Positions 50,901-58,079 are shown, counted from the stretch's first letter. The stretch: 64,000 nucleotides of DNA from Marinobacter halophilus (GCF_003007685.1 NZ_PXNN01000011.1:310001-374000); one strand, 5' to 3'. Numbers and translations: made by a program. Notes: generated by a model not told the origin, from the sequence alone.

Positions 50901-51083
50901 ACCGACAAGCTGCGCAACTCCACCACCGTAGACTGGCAGGTGCGTGAGAGTGTACGGGCCAAGCTACGAATTCTGGTGCGAAGGACGTTGCAGCGATACA
51001 AGTACCCGCCTGACAAAGCCCCTGCGGCGATTGCGCTGATTATGGAACAGGCGGAAGCTCTGTCCAATCATTGGACGAAATGA
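47928..51083 (+). CDS. hsdR: Type I restriction enzyme HsdR, motor and nuclease subunit
   Basis: HsdR translocates DNA and cuts away from unmethylated sites. The 1051-aa protein has a PD-(D/E)xK nuclease (Asp140, ELK 154-156 in LAVLELKSPG), then SF2 helicase motifs: Walker A GSGKS (316-320), DEAH (421-424), GFTGTPI and the QAIARVNRVF motif. It starts inside the SIR2 stop codon and is followed after three bases by two further small genes. Confidence 0.96.
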   Translation: MNEDKLEKLCLKWLGEGGWKITHGSDLAPEGDNPERADYRQVLLLADLEAAIRRINPHLPQTAIEQAVAVVRKPESLDVVINNRAFHRLLLEGVPVEFKRNDKVIHDQAFLVDFSDLTANCFRAINQFTIEGSKQLRRPDVICFINGLPLAVLELKSPGVENVSIWDAYNQIQTYKDEATDLFSYNEAVVISDGYLARVGSLTASQERYMPWRTIKNENDKPLLEWQLETMVRGFFDQELFLDYIRYFVIFETDSDKLTKKIAGYHQFHAVREAVKATVIAARQQDRKDAQDKRATYGDEVLPGSKKAGVVWHTQGSGKSISMCFYAGKLLQQPEMNNPTLIVVTDRNDLDGQLYTTFSAAKELLKQEPVQAEDRDTLRQLLAERESGGIIFTTVQKFALVDDESDHPILNDRHNIVVISDEAHRSQYGLKATLKKDGSYKFGYARHMRDALPNASFIGFTGTPIASEDKDTRAVFGDYVSVYDIQDAVDDGATVPIYYESRLAKLDINRAAIEKLSDQVEEVVEDDEDAGSREKTKGEWSRLEKLVGAGPRLKQVAEDLVKHFETRNSTIDGKAMIVAMSRDIAAQLYNELVALRPEWHDADPEKGAIKVVMTGSASDKALLQPHIHNKKIKKRLEKRFKDANDPLKLVIVRDMWLTGFDAPCCHTMYVDKPMKGHNLMQAIARVNRVFKDKPGGLVVDYIGIANELKQALKTYTDAKGKGEPTHSAEEAYAVLLEKLDIIHGMFAPGPKSKGFDYSGFEEEPFKLLVPTANYILSLEDGKKRFLDTVLKINKAFSLCATLDEAQAQQKEVAFLSQVKAAITKFTSVDKKLSQEDKNTALKQILDNALIGGGVTDVFALCGLDKPNIGLLSDEFLEDVRQMPYKNFAVELLERLLKDDIKAKTRNNVVQEKKYADRLQETLRKYNNRGIETAQVIEELIALAKQFQAEMERDEALGLNPDEVAFYDALASNESAVRELGDEILKKIAVEITDKLRNSTTVDWQVRESVRAKLRILVRRTLQRYKYPPDKAPAAIALIMEQAEALSNHWTK

Positions 51084-51086
51084 GCG

Positions 51087-51746
51087 ATGAATTACTATAC
51101 CGAGGCTTTCGACAATCAGCTGGATTCGATTGAGCTCTACCAGCGCTATCCTCTGCTGAAACCCTTTGTTGGCTCAGCCTATGGCAGCAGCGGCCCCAAG
51201 GTTCTTCTGATTGCGGAGAGCCATTACCTGCCATCGGAAAGCTCCGTGCACAGGGATGCTCGACGCTGGTATACGGGAAGAGAGGGCGATCTGACGCCGG
51301 TGGAGCAAAGATGGATGCGCACCAGACGGATCCTTAACAAGCCACTAAGAGGCTGGACTGCAAAGGGCCATGCCATCTATCGAAACATCGAGTCAGCGTT
51401 GCTCAAAGCAGGCTTGCCGGCGAACGATAGCGTTTTCCGCCAGGTAGCCTTCATGAATGCCTTTCAGCGCCCGGCGATAACTGGGGCCTCCATAAAGGAG
51501 ACAAACCAGGACGTTGAGGTCGCAGTCGATACTATCAACCATGTGATTGAAGCCTTAAAGCCCGACCACATCATTTTCGTATCAACAAAAGCCAAGAGAG
51601 CCGTGGGCAAGCGCCTTAATCAGAGCTTCGTTGGCGTTCACCATCCAGCCTGCGCGTGGTGGAACCGAAAGCAGAACGGAGTATGCAGCAAAGAGCGGTT
51701 CATCAGCCATATGTCCAAATACTGGAACGCCACGGGAGCAACCTGA
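51087..51746 (+). CDS. Possible uracil-DNA-glycosylase-superfamily protein, unassigned
   Basis: The 219-aa product begins MNYYTEAFDNQLDSIELYQRY and shows three spaced motifs: KVLLIAESHY (36-47 region), a strand with VAFMNAFQRP, and a C-terminal HHPACAWWNR after IIFVSTKAKRAVG. This order (acidic/Gly strand, N-rich turn, hydrophobic strand, His-Pro) resembles the uracil-DNA glycosylase fold, but the typical GEAPG is replaced by AESHY. It may bind phage DNA or its modified bases; that is inference. It overlaps the next gene by one base and follows hsdR by three bases. Confidence 0.55.
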   Translation: MNYYTEAFDNQLDSIELYQRYPLLKPFVGSAYGSSGPKVLLIAESHYLPSESSVHRDARRWYTGREGDLTPVEQRWMRTRRILNKPLRGWTAKGHAIYRNIESALLKAGLPANDSVFRQVAFMNAFQRPAITGASIKETNQDVEVAVDTINHVIEALKPDHIIFVSTKAKRAVGKRLNQSFVGVHHPACAWWNRKQNGVCSKERFISHMSKYWNATGAT

Positions 51747-52084
51747 TGACCTACGACAGCACCTTTGACCAAGCCCGCCTCGACCAGTTGGCCAAACAGC
51801 ATCTGACCAGCGAGAGCATGACCGGGCGGATACTGTTCTTCGGTGACCCCGAGGAGAACCGGCTGGATCTGGCAACCTGGCAGCTTGATAACGACGAAGA
51901 CTACGACGCAATCAAAGGCTCCGACTTCAAGCTGCACATGATGGAGCTGCTGGATGCGTTGTTGGCTTATCGTGCCCAACATGACCAGCCGAACGCGAGC
52001 CAGGGCGTGGTTCATGTCGATGGTCGCAGGCTGTCTATCGAGTGGCTACCAAAAGCAGACGTTGAAGCCATGCGAAACAGCTGA
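51746..52084 (+). CDS. Small acidic island protein of unknown function
   Basis: The 112-aa protein starts MTYDSTFDQARLDQLAKQHLTSE and is rich in Asp/Glu/Leu, with a likely alpha-beta fold (GRILFFGDPEENRLDLATW; VVHVDGRRLSIEWLP). The ATG overlaps the preceding stop (TGATG), so it is co-translated with it. It is the last gene of the operon. No family is recognised. Confidence 0.65.
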   Translation: MTYDSTFDQARLDQLAKQHLTSESMTGRILFFGDPEENRLDLATWQLDNDEDYDAIKGSDFKLHMMELLDALLAYRAQHDQPNASQGVVHVDGRRLSIEWLPKADVEAMRNS

Positions 52085-52308
52085 GTGCTGCTTTACTCAT
52101 GGGGGCCAACGCTCTTGGCTCATGTTGAAGAATGTTGAAACTAGAACGGCTCCCAACCTGCCACTCAGTCGGCTAGAAATTCAGGCTTTGAGTTCCCGGC
52201 AATTCCAGGGGTAGCGGCTCCTACTTGTGGGTAAGAGTGTGGGTATTTTTGTGCCATTCAATAATAAATTTAAGTATATTCATATTGTTACAGTCCAGGT
52301 TAAGTGGA
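52085..52308. other. Right end of the island, no gene
   Basis: About 224 bases. No supported gene; it contains the arm-type repeats at 52225-52246 and ends at attR. No terminator is confidently seen for the defence operon. Confidence 0.6.
52225..52246. promoter_or_regulatory. Right-end integrase arm-type repeats (candidate)
   Basis: TTGTGGGTAA (52225-52234) and GTGTGGGTAT (52237-52246) repeat the left-end motif with the same 12-base spacing, about 65 bases from attR. Confidence 0.6.
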
Positions 52309-52327
52309 CGCCGTCTCCACCAAACAA
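52309..52327 (+). repeat. attR: right direct repeat
   Basis: Identical to 37540-37558. The preceding bases no longer form the tmRNA T-arm, so this copy is the element-derived or displaced target half and the functional ssrA is the left one. Confidence 0.92.
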
Positions 52328-52331
52328 CCTT

Positions 52332-52362
52332 AAAAAGCTCCTGACCTCAGGGGCTTTTTTTT
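52332..52362 (+). terminator. Displaced native ssrA terminator (probable)
   Basis: AAAAAGCTCCTGA pairs with TCAGGGGCTTTTT (one G-U) and is followed by further T, just past attR. Its distance from the repeat (about 5 bases) matches what an ssrA terminator would have before integration. Confidence 0.75.
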
Positions 52363-52465
52363 CGTTCTAAACCCCGCAACTTTTGACATTCACTCGACAC
52401 CCAATACAACTTATCTCTGAGCCGCCCGCGACACCTACCACGATTTACTCCGATATTGTGAGCCT

Positions 52466-52613
52466 TCCCAGGCACAGATGGCCGAGCTGTTCGGCAAGGG
52501 TGTACGAAACATTTACGAGCATATCGGTAGGATATCGCATTTGGTCCCAACGCGGCTTTCAATTCCGCCAATGGGCCACCCAGGTTCAGAAAGATCACCT
52601 GGTAAAAGGCTAA
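52466..52613 (+). pseudogene. Decayed rhuM-family remnant
   Basis: Two frames give pieces of RhuM, a protein often linked to mobile elements and restriction. The first, SQAQMAELFGKGVRNIYEHI (frame of 52466), is the helix-turn-helix. The second, from 52521 to a stop at 52611-52613, reads ISVGYRIWSQRGFQF then RQWATQVQKDHLVKG. The family normally has about 40 residues between them, so there is a deletion plus a frame change. It lies outside attR, within about 290 bases of it. Confidence 0.75.
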
Positions 52614-52724
52614 GACGAGCAACAGTTGGCCCCGGCTTTGCCCCAGCGCCGATAGTCATTGAAGCGCTGGTTGTGCAGCTTTATGATGATTTTTCCGATA
52701 TGGCTGACGATCAGGCACTCAATT

Positions 52725-53321
52725 ATGAACCAACCCGATGACCCAGCCAGCCTGACGGACCTCCTTGATCGCCTTAAGGCTCGCACCGAGGGTCAAGACC
52801 ATGTTTCTGTCGGCGACATTCTGTCGGCCGTTGGTGAGCGCTCGTTCGGGCCGCTGGTTCTTATTGCCGGTGTGATTACCCTGGCGCCGCTGATTGGTGA
52901 CATCCCCGGTGTACCTACGTTGCTCGGCCTTATGGTGATGCTGACCCTTGGGCAGTTGGTGTTTCAACGGCATACGGTCTGGATTCCCGCCAAGTTGTCC
53001 CGGCGCACGGTCACAAGGGAAAATCTGGTCAAGGGCCTGGACTGGATGGTTAAACCGGCACGATTTCTGGATAGTTGGACTCAGCAGAGGCTGACCTGGC
53101 TGGTAACCGGCCCGGGGCAATACGTAATGGCAGGCATCTGCATGACAGTAGCAGCCGCAATGCCGGTGATGGAGGTTATTCCATTCAGCGCCAACGGCGC
53201 TGGCCTGGCCCTGACCGCATTCGGGCTGGCGATCGTTGCTCGCGATGGGCTATTGGCGCTTCTGGCTGTTCTGGCGACCGGGGGTACGGCCTGGTTCGTT
53301 CTGACCAACATTCCCTGGTAA
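52725..53321 (+). CDS. ExoD-like exopolysaccharide synthesis protein
   Basis: The 198-aa protein has the ExoD (PF06055) profile: an N-terminal amphipathic region (SLTDLLDRLK), GERSFGPLVLIAGVITLAPLIGDIPGVPT read here in parts, and three to four hydrophobic segments. ExoD affects exopolysaccharide production in rhizobia; its molecular function is not known. The ATG at 52725 gives the family length, whereas the longer frame has an unlikely N-terminus. It follows the rhuM remnant and ends before a terminator. Confidence 0.82.
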   Translation: MNQPDDPASLTDLLDRLKARTEGQDHVSVGDILSAVGERSFGPLVLIAGVITLAPLIGDIPGVPTLLGLMVMLTLGQLVFQRHTVWIPAKLSRRTVTRENLVKGLDWMVKPARFLDSWTQQRLTWLVTGPGQYVMAGICMTVAAAMPVMEVIPFSANGAGLALTAFGLAIVARDGLLALLAVLATGGTAWFVLTNIPW

Positions 53322-53424
53322 GTGATGCAGATGATTTCTGTCACCATTTGAAACAAAGCTTCTGAATCCTGCTCAACCGCAAAGCTGCTACTATTGCTAC
53401 AGATGAAATCAAACCTTTCCTGAC

Positions 53425-53448
53425 AAGCTCCTGCCACCGGGGGCTTTT
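53425..53448 (+). terminator. Terminator after the exoD-like gene
   Basis: AAGCTCC pairs with GGGGGCTT (one G-U) over TGCCACC and is followed by TTTTGC, 20 bases before the next gene. Confidence 0.6.
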
Positions 53449-53470
53449 GCATTTAAAAGGATCTGGCTCT

Positions 53471-54358
53471 ATGTCCAGCAAAGCGAAGCAGTCCCAGAAA
53501 CTTTTGCTGTTCTGCCTGTTCGGGTCGCGGCTTTTTGGTATTGGCACCCTTAAAATACGTGAAATTCTGCCGTATCAGCGGCTGACCAAGCTGCCCCACA
53601 GCCATCACGCGGTGATCGGCACGGCGACCTTCCGCAACTCGGCGGTGCCGGTAATTGATATGGCGGCGGCGGTGGGTTACCCGGCGCTGTCAAAAGATGA
53701 GCGGGACAAAGCCTCGATCATCGTGACCGACATTCAGCGCAAGGAGATCGGCTTTCTGGTGCGCAGTGTTCAGCAGATTATCGAAACCAACTGGAAGAGC
53801 GTGATGCCGCCGCCCAAGGCACTGGGCTCCAATGCCTTTATCACCGGGCTGCTGGATATGGACGGCGACATCATTCAGTTACTTGACGTGGAACTGCTGT
53901 TGGCCAAAGTCTACCCGGAATCGCTGGATGCCCAGAACGTGGCGCTTTCAGATGTGCAGAGTGAAACCCTGAAATCCCTGAACATTCTGCTGGTGGACGA
54001 TTCTCAGGTTGCGCGCAAGCAGCTGTGTGATGTGCTGGATAGTAAAGACATCACCTACCACGTGACCAGTAATGGTGATGACGCCTTGCAGGTGTTGCTG
54101 AGCCAGGACGAACGGGGCACCCCGATTGATATCCTGGTCAGTGATATCGAAATGCCGGGCCTCGATGGCTATGAGCTGACCTTCAATGTGCGGGACAATT
54201 CCGCCCTGAAACAGCCCTATATTATTCTGCACACCTCACTGAACAGCGAGATGAGCCTGAGTTACGCCAATCAGGTAGGTGCCAATGAGGCACTGACCAA
54301 GTTTGATGCCGAGGAATTACTGCAGACCATGCTCAAAGGCGCAGCACAGGCCGACTAG
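53471..54358 (+). CDS. CheV-like CheW-receiver chemotaxis coupling protein
   Basis: The 295-aa protein fuses a CheW-like domain (residues about 10-150: LLFCLFGSRLFGIGTLKIREIL; IGTATFRNSAVPVID) to a receiver domain (170-290). The receiver has ILLVDDSQVARKQL (Asp176-177), the phosphorylation site Asp225 in LVSDIEMPGLDG, Thr255 in ILHTS and Lys277 in ALTKFD. CheV links chemoreceptors to CheA, and its phosphorylation tunes adaptation. No other chemotaxis genes are nearby. The ATG at 53471 has AAGGAT upstream. Its end overlaps the convergent ThDP-enzyme gene by four bases. Confidence 0.9.
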   Translation: MSSKAKQSQKLLLFCLFGSRLFGIGTLKIREILPYQRLTKLPHSHHAVIGTATFRNSAVPVIDMAAAVGYPALSKDERDKASIIVTDIQRKEIGFLVRSVQQIIETNWKSVMPPPKALGSNAFITGLLDMDGDIIQLLDVELLLAKVYPESLDAQNVALSDVQSETLKSLNILLVDDSQVARKQLCDVLDSKDITYHVTSNGDDALQVLLSQDERGTPIDILVSDIEMPGLDGYELTFNVRDNSALKQPYIILHTSLNSEMSLSYANQVGANEALTKFDAEELLQTMLKGAAQAD

Positions 54359-56025
54359 AGACGGCAGATCAGTTCCGCCAGTTCCTCATTGAAAACCCGC
54401 TGGTTTTCACTGTAATCCACCGGTACTTCCACCAGGTGCACACCGCCTGCGGCCAGCGCGCGCTCCAGCGTCGGTCGCAAGTCTTCTGTGCGGGTAATGC
54501 GGTGACCTTCGGCGCCGTAGGCACGGGCATACATCACGAAATCCGGGTTGCCATAGTCCAGACCAAAATCAGTATACCCCTCCTGCCCCTGCTTCCACTT
54601 GATCATGCCGTAGGCGTTGTCGTTGATGATCAGCACCACCAGGTTGAGCTTCAGACGCACTGCGGTTTCCAGCTCCTGGCTGTTCATCATGAAACCACCG
54701 TCGCCACAAACCGCCATGACCTTGAGGTCCGGATACAGCATCGAGGCCATCATGCCGCTGGGCAGGCCGGCACCCATGGAGGCCAGGGCGTTATCCAGCA
54801 ACACGGTGTTGTTGTCATAGGCCGGATAGTTACGGGCAAACCAGAGTTTGTACATGCCGTTGTCCAGGGCGATGATGCCATCCTCCGGCATCACCTGCCG
54901 GACGTCATGGACAATGCGCTGGGGAATCACCGGAAAGCGGTCGTCTTCAGCCCGATCCTGCAGATGGGCATCGACCGCCTGCTTGACCTCCATCAGCCCG
55001 GTAAAGTCATGACTGGCGCACTGGCCACAGTTCTCCGCCAGGTATTCCACGCTGTTGGCGATGTCTCCCACCACCTCATGTTGCGGAAAATAGACCGGAT
55101 CGACATCGGCCGCACTGAAATTCACGTGGATGACCTTCTTTCCGCCCGGAGTCATGAAAAACGGCGGCTTCTCAACCACGTCGTGGCCAACGTTGATCAC
55201 CAGATCGGCGCGGTCGATGGCGCAATGAACGAAGTCCCCGGAGGAAAGCGCAGCATTGCCCAGGTAGCCGGGATGACGCTCATCCACCACGCCTTTGCCC
55301 ATCTGCGTGGTGAAGAACGGTATGCCGGTTACGTTGATCAGATGCAACAAGGCCTGAGACACCCGCTTGCGGTTGGCACCCGCGCCAATCATGATCAGCG
55401 GATGCCGGGCCTCGCGCAGCATGTCACAGGCCATATCCAGGCTCTTCGGGCTGGCGGAGGGCCGCCGGGCATCGCTGGGTGTAAAGATGTGGGTGTCTGC
55501 GGCAGACGCCTCGGCGGCAATGTCTTCCGGCAACTCCAGGTGGACGGCACCGGGGCGCTCTTCCGACGCCAGTCGGAAGGCTTCCCGAACCTTGGCAGGA
55601 ATGGTGTTGGCGTTGGTGATCTGGCGGGTGTACTTGGTCAGCGGGCGCATCAGGTCGACCACGTCGAGAATCTGAAACAAGCCCTGTTTGGAGGATTTGA
55701 TCGGCTTCTGGCCGGAGATCATCATCATCGGCATGGCGCCGAGTTGGGCATAGGCTGCTGCGGTGACCAGGTTGGTGGCGCCGGGCCCCAGGGTAGACAG
55801 GCAAACCCCCACATTACCGGTCAGGCGGCCATAGGTGGCAGCCATAAAGCCGGCAGCCTGCTCATGACGGTTAAGCACTAACCGGATACTGGACGTGCGC
55901 AGAGCTTCGAGAAAGGCCAGGTTTTCTTCACCGGGCACCGCGAAGATGTACTTTACGCCTTCTGTCTCCAGCGCCCGGATAAACAACTCGGCTCCGTTAC
56001 GGGCCGGAGGTTGGTCGTTGGCCAT
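54355..56025 (-). CDS. Acetolactate-synthase-like ThDP enzyme
   Basis: The 556-aa protein has the three-domain ThDP layout: N-terminal PYR domain with the catalytic Glu in AVPGEENLAFLEAL and CLSTLGPGATNL, a central domain, and a PP domain with the cofactor motif GDGGFMMNSQELETA and a distal Asn. It resembles IlvB/AlsS-type enzymes, but no IlvN regulatory subunit is adjacent, so catabolic or another carboligase or decarboxylase role is possible. The ATG at 56023-56025 has AAGGGGAAGGA upstream. It ends the three-gene minus-strand set with the 674-aa and ATP-grasp genes. Confidence 0.85.
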   Translation of the reverse strand: MANDQPPARNGAELFIRALETEGVKYIFAVPGEENLAFLEALRTSSIRLVLNRHEQAAGFMAATYGRLTGNVGVCLSTLGPGATNLVTAAAYAQLGAMPMMMISGQKPIKSSKQGLFQILDVVDLMRPLTKYTRQITNANTIPAKVREAFRLASEERPGAVHLELPEDIAAEASAADTHIFTPSDARRPSASPKSLDMACDMLREARHPLIMIGAGANRKRVSQALLHLINVTGIPFFTTQMGKGVVDERHPGYLGNAALSSGDFVHCAIDRADLVINVGHDVVEKPPFFMTPGGKKVIHVNFSAADVDPVYFPQHEVVGDIANSVEYLAENCGQCASHDFTGLMEVKQAVDAHLQDRAEDDRFPVIPQRIVHDVRQVMPEDGIIALDNGMYKLWFARNYPAYDNNTVLLDNALASMGAGLPSGMMASMLYPDLKVMAVCGDGGFMMNSQELETAVRLKLNLVVLIINDNAYGMIKWKQGQEGYTDFGLDYGNPDFVMYARAYGAEGHRITRTEDLRPTLERALAAGGVHLVEVPVDYSENQRVFNEELAELICRL

Positions 56026-56054
56026 GTCCTTCCCCTTGATCAGTGAGTACAGGA

Positions 56055-58079
56055 TCAATCGGTTCTGGGTGGCTGCGCCTGCAAGAGGTCTGCGGGCACC
56101 CTGTCTTCACCCCAGGTACGATAGACACCTTCCGTTACGCGGCGCAGCTCATCATCGTTCACTTCCGCCGGCTCACCCCGCTCCAATGGATCATAGTGGT
56201 AAATGTACAGTCGTGAGGTGAACTGCTCAAACGGCAGCGACGATTCGCCGAAGCGCTCGCCGCAACCGGAGGTGCTCACCTGAACGCCATCGCCCCAGTT
56301 CTGGCCGCTGTCATTGTTCGGGTTAAAGAAATACACCCGCATTTCGCTTTCCGGGTCCAGGGTGACTCTGAGAATGGTGATCGCGTGCCAGCCAATGAAT
56401 CGGGCGGCGCTGTCGGTCACCGCAACCCCGGCCGGTTGCGGGTGTATCAGCGGTTGGCTGCCGTTGTAGTAAGGATGGTAGCTGGCGTAGAAATGCCGGA
56501 TAAAACCCTCCAGATCCGCCAGCTTGCCGGTCGCTACATCGACGTTGATGGCAAAACCACGCCCGGCGGACCAACCGTGAAACTCCGGGTTAACCCAACG
56601 GTGCGGATCGCCTTCACGGCCGATGCATAACCGGCCCATTTCGGCGTAAATCCGGTCCAGATGCGGCACCACAACCAGCGATACCGGATCAAGATCCAGC
56701 GTCACTTCTGAAGCAACACCACTGGCACTGCGGGCAGAGGACACAGGCTGGCCCTCGAAATGCATCACAATCTCGTTATCCCGCGCCGCCCAGGCCACCA
56801 TTTGCAGCAGGTAATCCGGATCGTTGTAAGCCCACATGGACAACGCCCGGGCTGACTGACAGGTGGGGTTGTTGCCCTGTCCTACGCCCAAGGGCTGGCC
56901 CAGCATGTTCATCACACCTTGCATCAGCCAGGCTGAGGGCTTGGGTTCGTAACCGTTGGCTAACTGAAGACGCTCCCGGGCTTCCGGGCAAAGCGACAGG
57001 CGTACCTGGCGCCAGAGCGCCGGCGCGACCGGAGGCTGGTACAGGATACCCCGCTCCAGCAACAGAGCCAGGCCGTAGAGACCCTGGGCCGTTTCCGGGA
57101 AAACCGACTCCTGAATCAGGGCGTGCACCAGTTCCCGGTAGCACATCAGGCAATCCCGGCCGGTGCTGGACAGCCCGAGAGCATCGCTCAACAGGGAATC
57201 CCAGTCGGTCAGGATAAAGCGCACAAAGCTGGCGTGATAAGGCGAGACCAGACCGGTGTCGTGCATCGATCGGGCGAATCCGGTGGCCTCGTTCTGTAAT
57301 CCGGCGCTGTCCATGGTCTCCAGGCGTTGCTCGTAGACCACGGTGCCCGGATCTTCACTGCAAACCCGCGTTGGGCCATACAGACTGGAAATCAGTCGGT
57401 CGGCACCCCGGCCGGCTCCGCCCAGATCCGCATCGGTATCGGCCCGGCAAATGGCGATCTGGGTAATCATCCGGCGCGCGTCCGTGACCCGAATCGGCCG
57501 TTGTTCAAGAATGCGCCAGATTTCTTCGATCAGGCTGTCGATCACGTGTTCGTAACCGATGTGGCTGGCCACGTGTTGCACCAGAGCCTGGCTGATCAGA
57601 GCCAGTTTGCCCTGCTCACGCTCCGCTTCGCCGGTCATGCCGAACAGCAATCCCAGGTTAATAGCCAGCACCTGAGTTAGGTAATTGTGGGCCTGCTCGG
57701 CCGATAAGCCCGGATGCAAATACTCACCACGGGCCACCGCCAACAGGCGCAGCTCACTGAAGGCCTCGATCACCACGGTATCGGCGTTCGGGCTCTGCAA
57801 TGAGTAGGTGGTCAGCGAGGGAATAAGGATGGCGGGCTCGGCCCAGTCCGTGCCGTCATAAACGCCGGCCTCTTCCAGCCGGCGGGCACGCTCTTCGATG
57901 GCCTGACAGCCGCCCGGCTGCAAGAGTACACGCCGGGCAGTGTCAAACAGTTTGGGGAGTTTGCCGGCCTTTGCAAAAGACCGGCTCTCTTCCAGAGCCG
58001 CGATGGACTCGTCCAGTTTTTGCACCAGCTTGTCAAAGTTAACCGCTGGTGCCTGGCTGGCCGATTGGTGCTCACTCAA
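56055..58079 (-). CDS. Unrecognised 674-aa protein with a possible Cys-His-Asn triad
   Basis: I do not recognise the family. The first half is helical and Leu/Glu/Arg-rich (FDKLVQKLDESIAALEESRSFA); the second half has many beta-type segments. The ordered pattern Cys407 in NNPTCQSARALSMWAY, His565 in GWHAITILRV and Asn586 in YFFNPNNDSG matches a papain-like triad, and TCQS preceding a long helix with GWHAITI on a strand is typical of transglutaminase or C39-like folds. No signal peptide is seen. It lies between the ThDP and ATP-grasp genes with gaps of 29 and 52 bases, so it is probably co-expressed. Peptidase, amidase or transferase activity is only inferred. Confidence 0.6.
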   Translation of the reverse strand: MSEHQSASQAPAVNFDKLVQKLDESIAALEESRSFAKAGKLPKLFDTARRVLLQPGGCQAIEERARRLEEAGVYDGTDWAEPAILIPSLTTYSLQSPNADTVVIEAFSELRLLAVARGEYLHPGLSAEQAHNYLTQVLAINLGLLFGMTGEAEREQGKLALISQALVQHVASHIGYEHVIDSLIEEIWRILEQRPIRVTDARRMITQIAICRADTDADLGGAGRGADRLISSLYGPTRVCSEDPGTVVYEQRLETMDSAGLQNEATGFARSMHDTGLVSPYHASFVRFILTDWDSLLSDALGLSSTGRDCLMCYRELVHALIQESVFPETAQGLYGLALLLERGILYQPPVAPALWRQVRLSLCPEARERLQLANGYEPKPSAWLMQGVMNMLGQPLGVGQGNNPTCQSARALSMWAYNDPDYLLQMVAWAARDNEIVMHFEGQPVSSARSASGVASEVTLDLDPVSLVVVPHLDRIYAEMGRLCIGREGDPHRWVNPEFHGWSAGRGFAINVDVATGKLADLEGFIRHFYASYHPYYNGSQPLIHPQPAGVAVTDSAARFIGWHAITILRVTLDPESEMRVYFFNPNNDSGQNWGDGVQVSTSGCGERFGESSLPFEQFTSRLYIYHYDPLERGEPAEVNDDELRRVTEGVYRTWGEDRVPADLLQAQPPRTD

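Larger units (their letters stand above)
37540..52327. mobile_element. Genomic island of about 14.8 kb integrated at ssrA, carrying a type I RM/SIR2 operon
   Basis: The island lies between two 19-bp direct repeats at the tmRNA 3' end. It has an integrase gene next to the left end, an AlpA-type regulator, a Toprim/DUF927 replication pair and a six-gene restriction-defence operon. No structural phage, conjugation or portal genes are visible, so it resembles P4-like satellites or integrative elements mobilised in trans. The TTGTGGGTAT-type repeats just inside both ends fit integrase arm sites. Excision would leave ssrA intact, since the left repeat keeps the acceptor end. Confidence 0.92.

Noticed and set aside
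52383-52613. A 76-codon frame after attR as an intact small gene
   Set aside because: Only its last 31 codons resemble RhuM and the matching helix-turn-helix is in another frame, so it is treated as part of a pseudogene.
54355-56025. Biosynthetic IlvB of branched-chain amino acid synthesis
   Set aside because: No ilvN or ilvC lies adjacent and the neighbours are unrelated to that pathway, so only acetolactate-synthase-like is claimed.
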